A program made the translations under genes and the position numbers. This document shows, in pieces, positions 13,208 to 24,651 of a stretch of 64,000 bases of DNA (positions within the stretch are counted from its first letter, which is position 1; each line of letters begins with the position of its first letter). Source of the DNA: Bondarzewia mesenterica (Eukaryota > Basidiomycota > Agaricomycetes > Russulales > Bondarzewiaceae); the NCBI GenBank assembly GCA_004802705.1, contig SGPL01000010.1, positions 1-64,000 of the forward strand, in the 5' to 3' direction. The notes beneath the pieces are model-generated. The model did not search any database. It worked only from the letters and a program-made list of their open reading frames with translations, and was not told where the DNA came from.

Positions 13208-13458
13208 CTATGTCNACGCTACCGTCGCTGACAATGTTTGCGTGGGGAGTTTGGGGTCGTCACAGCCTATCAGTGGCAGAAGCAGAGGTTGGAAAGGGTT
13301 GAGTCGGAATTGCAACGCGGCACACACGTGAAGCGCGTCGCGCCCGTCACCTGACANNTCTGTGTCGCGTCNCACGTGCTCGTAATGTNGATCCCGTGTT
13401 TCCCCCTCGGCCACTCTGNCAATCTCAGGCCCAAACTCTCACGACGCGTCTTACAGNC
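13208..13458. promoter_or_regulatory. shared divergent promoter, kinesin-6 / Spc7
   Basis: This short interval separates the kinesin-6 N-terminus (-) from the Spc7 ATG (+). It contains two CACGTG palindromes (13325-13330 and 13373-13378), an E2F/MBF-like TCGCGCCC (13338-13345) and an ACGCGT MluI cell-cycle box (13444-13449), only 10 bases before the Spc7 start codon. The motifs are seen directly; their use as cell-cycle elements is inferred from yeast MBF and from the mitotic function of both genes. Confidence 0.5.
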
Positions 13459-16400
13459 ATGGCACCGACCCCTACACGCCGAAAATCTATCGCAGTTTCT
13501 CATCAGNTCAAGCCATCTCGTCCCGCTCACAAACGGCGCCCCCACAGCATCACTCCAGGAGATTCCGTGCTCAAACAGCTGAGTCCCGCGGCGAGANNGC
13601 GTCGTTCACTTGTATGTCCTCTTTTCTCATCGTTCCTGCTCACTGTCTTACCAGACCAAGGTCCCACGGAAAAGTATTCTTAAAGCAGCTCTCAAACTAC
13701 CTACCCCCGATCCCACTGAGTCCCCCGACGATGCTACACAATCTATGGACTTCACTCGTGACCTCCGCGCCGAGGTCCACGATAACACTACGCGCAAGAG
13801 CATGAGTCGACGNGTCAGCTTNGCCTCTCATGCACAGGTTCGCCTCTTTCAAAAGCAACATAAAAGCAACAGTTCTGGCTCGCCTCCTGCACCTCGCACT
13901 GACGATCAAGGTGACAGAGCTGAGCCCCCCCGTTGACCCACCAATTAACANGAACAAAGAGAATGATTATCCCCGCGCGCGAGAGTTTTCGCCGTCGGAG
14001 CTCGATGCGAAAGTCTCTTGCTTTTAGTGAGAACGGAGAGGCGTCCATGGACGTGGACCCCGAGGATGACCTCAATAGCTCCCCCCTTCCTGCTGGCTTT
14101 TTGGATGAAGGGTCTGCCATCATGGATGAAGATTTTGACGAAGGCGACTACGTCGACGATGACGATGATATGGAACTAACCCAGGCCATCGCTTCTACCA
14201 GTACTGGCCGTCGAAAGTCTCGGAGATCGATCATCCCACCTGGTGAAGACGCCTCAAGAAGGATTTCGTCGGTATCACGTCGGCCACCACTTGCTGAAGT
14301 TCCAATTCCAAAGCGGACAGAGGCTGAACAAGATCAAGATGACATTGTGCAGGAGAGCTTTATTTCGCAAGACATATCACAGGATATGTCTCAAAGCTCA
14401 GCGGCAGACTCATCATCCGAACATACGCAGCCCATGGAATTCACCATCCCTCTTAACAAGTCCCTTCGTAGGCCCGAACCCCCCAGTGATGCTTTGCTCC
14501 GGCTGGCCGCCATGACGCATTCCGGTGACATGACCTTCGAGCGAGATGAGGACGAGGACGGAGATTATGACCATGGTGCTGGACACGTTAGTACGAGCAC
14601 CGATGCTGATGACATGGACTTGACCGACGCCCAGACACGCCTCCTGCGTGCGCGCGAATCTCTTGGTCTCGGGGGTGGCGACCTTTCTGCGGAGCAGGAC
14701 TTCCAAGATGATACCTTCACCAGTTCGGAGGGTGATTCGGCTGAAATGGGTGACGAGACTGTCAATGTGACAAACCTCTGGAGGCAAAGTCTCGGCGGGG
14801 ATGTTAATTCCACGATGGATCTGACGGGCATCGACGAAAGCCATGGGGATGAAGCCAATGCACTTCCCACACCATCTCCGCCAGTGCAACTCGACCAGTC
14901 CGAACCAGTTCCTCCTATCCAGACATCTCATTTCCAGTCAAGCGTTTTCAGGCCACCTTCCGCAGAGTCTTCGCATCCTTTACAGTCTAGCGTTTTTCGG
15001 CCGCCATCCAACCCACCCCAGTCAAACACCTTCAAGCCACCGGTCACTGACTCCTCACAACCCCCGCCATCTCCATCTCGACCCGTTCAAACTCGTCCCC
15101 AGCCCGTTTTCTCTAGGCCTGGTACAAGTATAGCTGCGCCTAGACCTCAGTCACCAGCCAAAGGCTCACCACCCGTTCCTGCATCTCCGCGCAAGGGAGG
15201 CACAGCTGCATTCGCGCCACCCGTCGCCCGACCCCAACCAGGGGGCAATCGTTCTTTGCCTGCTGACAGAGAGGCCGAAGAGCAGGATAGATCCGCCAAA
15301 CAAACAGCAGTTCCTGCGCCAGGTGCAAGACAACTCAGCGTTGGCGGCGGTCTGCGTCGACCCTCGGGATACTTTGCGCAACGCAAGAGTCTGGGCCCAA
15401 CAGCAACACCGAGCGATCTGCCCAAGCCTGGTTCGCCAAAGAAAAAGGCGAGTTTGGGACTTGGCAGGGCGAGTGTGGGGAGCGTCAGCGAACTCAACCC
15501 CGAGTTGAACGTTGCTTTCGAAAGAAAGCATGGCAGGGCTGCATCGCCTGTGACCGTCGAACAAGCAAAGGACAGCTCGGCTGAAGCCGACAGAGATACC
15601 CCTAGGAAAAGTCTGGCATCACCTCTGCCTATGAGGCCCCCTCCGGGATATGTACCTCCCCCACGATCGGCCGCGATGCAGAGCCCGAGCCGAGCTATGT
15701 CTGCGCGAGCGCTTGAGAAGCAGAAGCAGCAGCCCGAGGAAGAGGTTACTACTAGTACACTAGATCCAGTGGATCAGACTGAACAGTGGAGGGCTGGGGT
15801 GCATCCAGATAGCTATTCAGAAGAAGACAATAACGAGGTATCGTGGAACTGCTACGCGTCGTTGCACGCAAGCCTCCTGAATTGATGCCTTCTGTTTCAG
15901 CCTCCAATATCCATTGAACAGTTTTTCGCTATGACTGGGGTACGTTTCATGGACGAACTCACTGCTCCTCGACGTTCAACAATCCACCCGTCGCAACTCC
16001 AGGCCCGACGACGATCATCCTTATCTGACGCAGATATTCCTCTCGCAGATTACTTTGCAGCGATGACAGTAGACGTCCCGCAACTGGAACTCTACTTACA
16101 TGTTGCAAAGGACTTGCAGGCATGGATTGATCACAGTAAAGAAATCTACCGGCAAGCGGAGGAGGAGGCAGCGAAGATGACTCCGACACTCTTCAGAGAA
16201 TATTCACAAGCAGACGAAGAAGTGAAGGAAGAATTGCTGGTTGGCTATCCGTTTTCTCTTACCCGAACGGTATAGCCTGACAGTAATTTGCTCGGCTCTA
16301 GCACCAACTTAAACTCATCAAGTCAAACAACCACGCAACTGCAAGATCACAGTGGTATGACTGGAGGCTGCAATGGGTCGACCAGTTGCAAGCCGTTGTC

Positions 16401-17742
16401 GACAAAGGTTTCTCCGAATTACAAGAGGTATGTAAAAGGTATGATGCTACCTCCTGAGTTTGATCCTGATCTCAATATCTAGGATGCTACAACACTCGAG
16501 GCCGTCATTACTGAAACTCAAGGCATTCTACCTGCAATGCGCGAGGAGCATGCACGATTGATGAAGGAGCTTGAGGAGGAACAGGCGATTGCAGCCGAGA
16601 TCGACAACAGCGATCAGGACTATTTGAATGAGCTCAAAAACACGATTGCCGATCAAGCGTACGCAAGCCCCTGTCTTTGACTTCAAGAGCCGAGCTCACT
16701 TACGGACTCCGCAGTACTGCGTTAGATGCCTTCCGTGCAGACGTTGCTGAGACACAGACTAAGCACGATCGTTTGCAAGAGAAGCTGGACGAGATCGAGG
16801 CCGAGAGAAAGGAGGCGAGCGACGTTATCGAACAATCCCAGCGTTTGATGGACATTCAGAAAAACAGCACCGAGGCTGAGGCGCTCCGACTGAAGGGTTT
16901 GTTTTCGTCAATTGAATCGTCCGAAACCCAAGGCCAATAATATTTTACCCAATCTTTCCAGCTGATCTGGACGCGCTGGAACAGATCCACCTTTGGCACA
17001 CAGCCAAAGTCACCCCCCAGCTGTTCGAGCTGGTGTACGCGTCAATGTTCAGGGTGACAGTCCCTTGCGATAAATTTGTACCTATTTTCCCGAGAATTGA
17101 TATTACAGGTACAAAGGACGTTCCACCAAGGTTCAGAGACCAGTTTCCTCGGTTCACGGAAGCGACGATGAGGATAGCTGAACAGCGAATCCGTTCGACG
17201 CCAGTAGGTTTCGGCATGAAGCATGTGAGTCTGAACATGACCGAGAATTGTTATGTTGATATGAAAAGGGCTGACTGCGCCTTCGTATGTTCGTACTGAA
17301 GGTGGCACAGTCCTTGGGCGATTTCTGGTCCGCATGTAACCAGCTCCGCTCGCAGCTTATCTTCCTATCCATCAAGTTCCCCTTGACCATCGAGCCTGTG
17401 CCTACTGGGAATAACCAGGTTGCTGGCCTGAGGGCTCGTGCCATTGTGCTGCTAGACAGCCTCGAATCGAAGGCATTTGTCTACTTCATGTGGGATTCCG
17501 ATACCCTTGCAAGATGGCCCATGTCGATAGCTTCGATGACCTACGACGTCAAGGTCGCCTATGGCGATGCTGAGTACGCCCATCTCTCCCTCTGTTCTCA
17601 TTTTGTTACTGACGAATGGCTACTCAGCCCCGAACGCCTACGGAAAGCGGTTGAGACTCGGATGGCCCAAGCTACTCCTTATGACCATCATGCTTGTTTG
17701 CTGGACGCTTGTATCGAGGCTACGTTACAGTACGATCAGTGA
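13459..17742 (+). CDS. SPC7: Spc7/Spc105/KNL1 outer-kinetochore scaffold
   Basis: This is the KNL1 subunit of the KMN network, which links the spindle checkpoint and PP1 to microtubule attachment. The N-terminus (MAPTPTRRKSIAVS) is basic. After the first intron come RKSILK and a PP1-docking motif of RVSF type (RxVSxASHAQVRLF, about 13810-13850, two residues obscured by N). A chain of MELT-like motifs follows: MDFT (about 13745), MELT (14169), MEFT (14434), MDLT (14614) and MDLT (14815). In known KNL1 proteins these bind Bub3/Bub1 after Mps1 phosphorylation. A long Pro/Ser-rich linker leads to the conserved Spc7 domain (SIEQFFAMTGVRFMDEL, about 15910), coiled coils (16500-16910) and the C-terminal RWD-like region, ending LQYDQ at TGA 17740-17742. 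Two breaks in frame near 13925-13974 both disappear if one C is removed from a C run. The long exon 15885 and its neighbours are joined by short GT..AG introns. Confidence 0.93.
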
Positions 17743-18027
17743 TTTTTCAGGAAAGATCTTGCTTACTTATGTATCACTCATATTGTATTTACATTGGTTA
17801 GATAGTTACTTATACAAAAATGATCAAGAATGTCGAGTTCTAGGAATGGATGAGCTTGATGAGGATGGTGGGGAGGTTGGGGTTGGGTTTGAGGAGGCAC
17901 AAGCGTTCGTCGGTACAGTTACAATCGTGTAGTTCATAATCATAATCATCGTTGCTGTAGAAAAGGACTGACGGAAAACCAGATCAAAACAGATTTGTGA
18001 GTCAAACAACATAGCAAAACTCACGAT

Positions 18028-20103
18028 TCATTCCAGAATGACAGACCGCAATTCTCTCTGGCTTTGGTCAAGCCCGGTCAACAGCGCGCTCAATACTTCG
18101 CGTTGTGAGCGCACAAAGTCCAGTTCCCCCTCCGCCAGATGATGAACGGAATCCCACCCCGTCGCTGCGGTCCGCGCCGCGTACGCAGTTTTCCACTTCT
18201 GGGACTCTGACTGCACCACAGCAGCGTGCACCTGCATGGCTTCCTCTGCTGCTGTCTTCGCCGCCTCCTGTACCGCTTGCTCACGTAGAGCTGCTGCCCG
18301 ATTGAGCTGCTCCTCGAGCGAAGCAGTATAAGCGGCCTGCTCCTCGGCCGTGCGCTCGCGGAGTGCGAAACTGCTACGCATCTGCTCCTCCAGAGCGCCA
18401 ACCTGGCCCGCGAGCTCATCTGCCTCGCGCATGCGCGCGAGCTTCAACGAGACGAGCTGCTGCTCGAGCACATGGATCTGGCCGAGTCGATCTTTCGCAG
18501 TATTTTCCATCGATGCGAGCTGGAGACGCAGCATTGTTACTACGCCCCCATCTATAGGCGATGGGCGCTCCGGGTTTATGGCAAACTTGGCTGGAGAGGG
18601 CGTCACTTCTGGCAGGAGAATTTGAGAAATAGATGTGTAGCCTAATGGTGATGGAAGTGTGCTTAGAGATGGACTGTCGGTTGTATCGAGTGAGATAGTG
18701 CTGCGTGCTGGTGATGGGCTGGCAGAGAAAGGTGCTGGGATATCAATAATCATACTATCTCCTTCGAAAAGCGTAGGCTCTCCCGAGGCAACAAATTGTT
18801 CCCAAGACATTGTAGAATCACCGCGATTATTGCCCGGTCGCATGGGACGGAGAGACGGCGAATGTCCATGAGGAGGTAAGGGAGAGAGGTAAGACAGGTT
18901 AGAGCGAGTTGGAGGGGCACCGGGAGCACGTGAAGGTGTGACAGGTTCTCCGCTTGGCGCACGACCCATGCGAATGTGAGGCAAGGGTGGAGTTGGACCT
19001 GACGAAGAGACAATGGGGGAAAGCATGAGCTCGACGGCTTCCATACTGTCGGTGCTGCTACCTTCTGTGAAAAGAGACACGGATGCAGCAGTCCCCGACC
19101 CTGAATCACCTTTGAGACCGCCGTGGGCAGACCCTTTCTTGACATATTTATTAAGAGATCCAGTATCCTTTCCGACGAGGTCCCCAAGGGGACTGCCATC
19201 CTTGCCGGATGGTAGGACTTTCGTCTTTGCATCCCTGATAGATGTAGGAGTCTGAGGCGTACGAGGAGTGCGCAAAGAGCTGGAAGACGACGATGAGGAA
19301 GACGGACGCGGGACGGAGGAGGCTAAAGGTGACATAGTTTTCCCTGATTTCCCAGCTTTAACAGGAGAGATTGGAGAAGGAGTATTACGACTAGAAGCCT
19401 TGGCCTTGCTCACTGGTGTCGAAGAGAGACTGATAGCCGCATTGGCCTTCGAAGCACGCTGTGGAAGAGGACTGATTGCCCTCGCTGCTTTCTCCGCTTT
19501 CTCCTTTGGAGATGACATTTTGAGCAAGGGCGTCCTCTTGCCCGCTGGCTTCTCATCCGCCTCTTCATCCGAGCTGCTGAGGCGTCTTCGGGTACCCGCA
19601 CGGGGAGGAGAGGAAGGTTTCGCTGGCTCGACAGCCACAGACCGAGGACGATACTTGGGAAGAGTCGACCCATTAGTGGGGGCAAGAGTACTTCGGGGGC
19701 GTAATGTCGACCTTCTGGATGAGGGAGCTGAAGCCGATGGACTATTGAACGATGAGGGCTTAGCAGCACTGTCGGGCAAGGCAGCAGCTTCTGCGGCTTG
19801 AAGAATGGTAGACTGTCGGCGCGTCGTGCGGGTGACAGTCGCATTTGGCGAGATTACGCCGGGTCTTTCGCCCATTGAAGTCCGTCGACTGGCATTGCCA
19901 CTTTCAGGAATCCCACTCAGGCGACGATGGCTGGCATCCTTTGATTTTTTTGGCGCCTTGTCACCAGCCGTATCCCTCCCATCTTTGTTAATAACGTCGG
20001 CTAGAGCCTTTCCAACTGAGGAAAGGTTAATTGAATAGCGGCCAGATGACCTAGTATTGGGTTTGTTAGGGCGAGGTGCAGTAATTGTGAACGAAGCAGG
20101 CAT
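18028..20103 (-). CDS. Ser/Pro-rich protein with C-terminal coiled coil, function unknown
   Basis: This is a single intronless frame of 691 residues, starting MPASFTITAPRPNKP and ending SQRELRSVILE. The first two thirds are low-complexity and basic, with many Ser, Pro, Ala and Arg and several RR.S/T phosphosite-like motifs (SRRTSM, TRRQST, SRRST). From about residue 520 to the end there is a predicted coiled coil (LRLQLASMENTAKDRLGQIH onward, then LEEQMRSSFALRERTAEEQ). The N-terminal block SSGRYSINLSSVGKALADVI could be a short conserved motif. It lies tail to tail with Spc7 with 285 bases between stops. I do not recognise the family. Its make-up would suit a cytoskeletal or scaffold protein, but that is only a guess from composition. 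The length of the open frame and its sensible codon use make it a real gene. Confidence 0.8.
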   Translation of the reverse strand: MPASFTITAPRPNKPNTRSSGRYSINLSSVGKALADVINKDGRDTAGDKAPKKSKDASHRRLSGIPESGNASRRTSMGERPGVISPNATVTRTTRRQSTILQAAEAAALPDSAAKPSSFNSPSASAPSSRRSTLRPRSTLAPTNGSTLPKYRPRSVAVEPAKPSSPPRAGTRRRLSSSDEEADEKPAGKRTPLLKMSSPKEKAEKAARAISPLPQRASKANAAISLSSTPVSKAKASSRNTPSPISPVKAGKSGKTMSPLASSVPRPSSSSSSSSSLRTPRTPQTPTSIRDAKTKVLPSGKDGSPLGDLVGKDTGSLNKYVKKGSAHGGLKGDSGSGTAASVSLFTEGSSTDSMEAVELMLSPIVSSSGPTPPLPHIRMGRAPSGEPVTPSRAPGAPPTRSNLSYLSPLPPHGHSPSLRPMRPGNNRGDSTMSWEQFVASGEPTLFEGDSMIIDIPAPFSASPSPARSTISLDTTDSPSLSTLPSPLGYTSISQILLPEVTPSPAKFAINPERPSPIDGGVVTMLRLQLASMENTAKDRLGQIHVLEQQLVSLKLARMREADELAGQVGALEEQMRSSFALRERTAEEQAAYTASLEEQLNRAAALREQAVQEAAKTAAEEAMQVHAAVVQSESQKWKTAYAARTAATGWDSVHHLAEGELDFVRSQREVLSALLTGLDQSQRELRSVILE

Positions 20104-20327
20104 GAGAAAGGAGTTGTGTGGAATAGGAGGAAAGGAGGGGCGTATTTGAAGCGATGGACGTTGGAGTATGTAAAGGGTTCATACGCTGGTTCAAGTTGAA
20201 CCGTTGCCACGACGCGATTTTACGCGACGTCGCGGGACCGTGTTTTGTTTGGTCGTGTTTTCTCAAGACGCGTCCCCGTACTGTCGACGTCCCCATCCAG
20301 TGGTCAAGACAGTATTTTGGTTCCTAT

Positions 20328-22159
20328 CTACCACATAAACCGTCCCACTCCATCCCTTTCCTTGAATAAAAACACCCACATAGTCAGTGTATTAATAGCG
20401 GCGTACCATCCGACTTCTGCAAACAACCCCCAAGTCGGCATGTCCACGATTTGAGCTCGCATGAGAATATAGGGTATCAGGAAGTAACGAGGCTCCAATA
20501 GGGGTGTTGGGAGAAGGATCGGGAGCGTACATACGGGCAACAACAGGGTCTGCAGCAATGACTGCTCGCGTCCTGTTGGAAGCAGCATGTCAGCGGGTGA
20601 TCACCTGGCTTCTCAAAAGGCTTTACCGGCACGCAGGAACCACGCCCATGCACAAGCCATGTAGCCTGGAATAAACAGGTATGGCACGATGGGATGCAGC
20701 ATGAATATACGCCTCCATACGTAGAATGTATAATGACGGTTGTCCGACAGGAGAAAAGGATGGTGAATCCTAGAATCGGGAATGGATTACAAGGATATTG
20801 AAACATAAATGGTGGCGTACGTGAACAAGCGAATTGTCGCAGCCATTAATGCGGAAACCAGGAAGGTAATCGCGATACGTCTGATCGACAGGGTCATAAG
20901 TAATTGAATGTGAGGGCAATGACTGCCTACCTCCTTCCATAGAACATTCTCGACCAAACATCATGCAGCAATTTCGCCGCACCCCCATTTCCACTGATCA
21001 AGACCGGCCATCCTAACATTGTCGCGAAAGCCACAAAGTAGTAAAGCTGGGGTAAGTGAAATGAAGGGATGTGATTCGATTTGTCGCCTAATGGGGCACA
21101 TATCCATGAGTCTCGATCACATTGAATAGATACATTTATTGCTGTACCTAGCACGATGCCACCATTCCACACAACGAACACACCGAAGGCGACGCATACC
21201 AATGCATATGGCACGAAGGCGGGCAGAACATCAGGTAGAACCCTGGGCGCGCTCATTAACGATCGAAAGAGATCAGCTGTGACCTAATAAGTGGTATGAT
21301 TCATCTTGAAATATGGTAGAGCAGACAAACCCGGCGCAGCTAAGAGTGCTGGTGGATCGTGCAATTTGGCTGTCCGAGCCGATCCCTTGCCAGCGGGCCT
21401 CCAACGCAGATACATGAGCTGACTGGATGCGTATGCATACAGCAACCATACGATATTCGTTTGGCGGAATGTGCAACTGACGGCACCTAGCTATCATCCT
21501 GTATCGCTCAGGGCTTCTATGGCTCGAATCCACAAACGAACATTGGCTTACCAGAGCAGCTAACCAATGTCTGTCCTGCGTAGCGGCAACAACGGTCATT
21601 ACGACGGAAACCAGGCTAGGGAGTTCCGTGTAGTAAAGAAATCCGAAGAACCATGCGATAGGAAAAGCAGATACTACAACGGCGTCGAGAGTGGGTGCGA
21701 AGATAGATGACGGAGGACGGACGCGCTTGTGGTGACAAAAGAGACGCGTGAGCGCGATCGGGAGCAGAAGAAGAGTAAGCAAGGGTGTAAGGCGAAGGAC
21801 AGCGAGGTTGCATTTGAAGAGAAATATCTTCTGCAACAGCACGCTTAAAACATACCTGTGGAAACAAGTAGGTCAATTAGGAGCGAAGACTATGGCGAAA
21901 TACTCACAATCCTGGAGGCGTGGTGATCTTTGGATCCCAATAAGTCCAATCACCATCGCAATATCTCTGTGCTTGAGGGACGTGAAATGGCTCATCCTGT
22001 ACGAGTGCAACAGTGAGTAACCAAGCTACTCGTATGCAGGTGCGGAGCTGAATTCACCATATACGGCTCCGTGACACGAGTGTTTAGCTCTTTCAACGTT
22101 AACACGCATATCACACTGAACAGCACATACGCTGTCGCGCCAAGGGATGAGGAAGGCAT
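20328..22159 (-). CDS. ALG10: ALG10 alpha-1,2-glucosyltransferase
   Basis: ALG10 (GT59) adds the third and last glucose to dolichol-linked Glc2Man9GlcNAc2 in the ER membrane before N-glycan transfer. The start chosen is the ATG at 22159 ([20 protein letters not shown]), the only one that reads in frame into the family's luminal motif [21 protein letters not shown], split by an intron. [14 protein letters not shown] follows. Then comes a series of hydrophobic helices ([77 protein letters not shown]). The end ([20 protein letters not shown] to GVGRFMW) is the usual ALG10 C-terminus, with TAG at 20328-20330. Several short introns, total about 450-480 residues, as expected for the family. The gene lies head to tail behind the uncharacterised coiled-coil gene, 224 bases apart. 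Confidence 0.92.
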
Positions 22160-22439
22160 ACTTCCGGCTTGAATGGGCTACACTCGAACCCGGCCTTATA
22201 GTAGAAGTAGAGTGCAACGGTGAGGCTAAAGCTGAAGACGAGAAAGGAAATTGATTCGAGAGCAACATGTATTTTAAATACCAGTAAAGTGTTAATATGC
22301 CACCAACCCTTCCCTTCGCTTGTTGCCAAGTTCTGGTCCTTTAAACAACAAGACCTAGCACAATCTATTGTACGACTTGGGCTGATGTTTTTAAATTGAC
22401 AATAAGAATATTTTCTTCCTTCTCGTTCCGAAAAATCTA

Positions 22440-23857
22440 CTAATCGTCCAGATTAAGGCCCTCCAGCGCGGGAATAGGCCTCTCCGCTTGAGGCGTAATC
22501 CTTGCGCCATGGCGGCGCTCCTTGGATTCACCATAGTCGACGATGGCAGACTGATGAAGGATGAGACGTGGTTCACGGATGTGGGGAGAGCAAAGACGCA
22601 CGTGAGCTGTCACCCGGTTGTCCCAGAGAGCAACAGTGTTTGGGCTCCACTTCAGACGAGCCTGGAGATCACCGGCTTTGTCAATGTGCGAGAAAAGGAA
22701 TTCCAGCAAATTTTCTAAAAAAAGAGGCGCTTCGGCATCAGAACATGACGACTAGACGATCGATGACTTACCTGATTCCTCACGCTTCAGGCCAACAATG
22801 CGACGCGTGAACTGCCGATTGATGTAAAGAGCCTCTTCGCCAGTCACAGGATGACGTCTGATGATGGGGTGCGCATGCTCGACTGGATCCCTTCTGACTA
22901 CACCACCTCGCCTTCCAGCACGAGAGAAATTGGCCTGCTCGATGCCGGAGTGGATCGCCTTCAGCGTACGAAGAAATGCGACGAGCTGAGGAGAGAGCTT
23001 CTTCAGAGCAGAGACCTGGGAGATAAACAGTGTGTCTCCGCCAGTGGAGGGTTGCGAGAGCAAGAAGAATGTGGTCAGGCCAGGAGGCTGAAGTTCGTAG
23101 GATACATCGGAGTGCCAAAGGGTTGAGGTGATGCTGTCGTCTCTCTCGAAATTGAAGGTGGTATTTGCTTCTCTGTAAAATCAACTTATGACAAACATCA
23201 CCAATGCGTGAGATGTGAAAATGCTAACTTGAAAACCAGATGAAGTTCTGGATATCCCCTTGGGTGTCCAGATGTGGGATGGATATGTAGGCTATGATGG
23301 TAGCGGAAGCAATGAGCACTGAAGTGGAATACATAAAGTAGGCAAAAATTTACCGTCCGAAATGCCTTCCCCATTCCAAATAAAAGTCGGGACCTTTATC
23401 GATAAACTCCTGCTGGTCCCTGAAGACCACAAGACCTCGTTGAGCGACCTGCCAGAGACCAAATCTCAGAATACAATAAAACAGAAGTGCAGGAATGGAA
23501 GGACACCAGAAGGGCTAGCTGGTCCCTGGCATCGCTGTCCAATTGGGCAAGGCTGATGCCATGGACTTCCGAGCCAAGGTTCGGAGTCAATTCGATCACT
23601 GTTGAGGCGCCCTTCAAAAATGAGCGAGGATTTTGGTGGGATAGAGCACGAAAGCCGGGATCGACGTGCTCATACGGTTCCAAAGGCGGATATTTGTCCG
23701 GGGAGAAGTGAGGTAGTAGATGAGCGTAGCGGTAAGGAGATTGTCCCTGAGATGGAGAGGAAGTTTGTGATTGAGCTTGCTTGGAGTCATCCGAAGAAGG
23801 GTGAAGAGCGAGCGCCGGGAGAGACTGGGTTATCGTTTCGACTGCTACGGTCGCCAT
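22440..23857 (-). CDS. JLP1: Fe(II)/2-oxoglutarate sulfonate (taurine) dioxygenase, Jlp1/TauD type
   Basis: TauD/Jlp1 enzymes oxidise organic sulfonates such as taurine with 2-oxoglutarate and oxygen, releasing sulfite for sulfur assimilation. The protein starts MATVAVETITQSLPALAL at 23857. The first exon ends ELTPNLGSEVHGISLAQLD; the next reads AQRGLVVFRDQQEF and GRHFG. The iron motif HxD is in TLWHSDVSYELQPPG (about 23120-23080), the distal His is in NRVTAH, and the 2-oxoglutarate Arg lies in RRHGARITPQAERP just before the stop at 22440-22442. An intron separates VTAH from SAIVDYGES. Length is about 410 residues, as in fungal homologues. No signal peptide is seen, so it is cytosolic. It shares a 0.8 kb divergent promoter with the OPT transporter. 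The substrate cannot be read from sequence: sulfonates are most likely, but related fungal members use other small acids. Confidence 0.88.
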
Positions 23858-24651
23858 GATGTTTGACCTTTCAACTTCGAACGGATAAGGTGCACTATGA
23901 ATCGACCATTCAGCTCCAATGCTGTCATTTTAGAGGACGAGAAAAGAGCATTAGTCGCAATCCATGATTCTGAATGCGCCATCTCATGCAATCTGTTCGC
24001 AGCGGTCACCTGGAAAGTTATTCGCGGCAAAGCGGCTCAACGGATACAGCCGCTGAGTATGTGATAAGATAGGCTCCAAGTATGGTAATGTAGTTCAATT
24101 GAAACTCCGAGATACGACCCAGATTATCATCTCATCCTTATTGTCTGCGCCCTCACCCATGACCCTCGCAAAGACAATTATCAGCATGTCTCAGACAGCA
24201 AGCCGACCTCGACTTTGCTGCAATTACACACTGATGTTGCGCTCTTATCTATATACTCTATCCTTGGTCCTTCTTTTCACGTCATTTGCGTCGGCTGTCG
24301 TGAGGTTTGCCGCCTTTCTCATATTCCATACCGCTTTATAGAGGAAAGTCACACTGTTCGCCGCCATCGTACCTGGTCTACCGGAACTACTCCGATTCTT
24401 TTTGTATCGCGGCTGCTCTAATTGTTTCAATGAATGTGGCTTCAGGCCTCAGGCTTCATTGTTCAACGCGACTATAAATTCCATATAACATGAACGCTTC
24501 TTAGTCCCATCCGGTCCATGTCAGACGGACGAAAAGTTCAACCTCAACCTTGCCCCACTGAAAGCACTCCTCCCCTCGCACTTGTTCCTTGCGCGACTCT
24601 TGGTGCCCATATCCCTTCTCTGCTGTATTTCGTCTACCGTTGAATACCACC
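23858..24651. promoter_or_regulatory. divergent promoter, dioxygenase / OPT transporter
   Basis: This is the 794 bases between two divergent start codons. Five HGATAR sites for GATA factors of the AreA/NIT2 type fall within 190 bases: TGATAAG at 24062-24068, overlapping AGATAG, TTATCA at 24124-24129 and 24178-24183 (reverse strand), and TTATCT at 24245-24250 (reverse strand). Small open frames here have no conserved features. Confidence 0.45.

Noticed and set aside
24099..24421. Short plus-strand frames with a hydrophobic segment
   Set aside because: They lie within the divergent dioxygenase/OPT promoter, overlap each other in different frames and have no family features.
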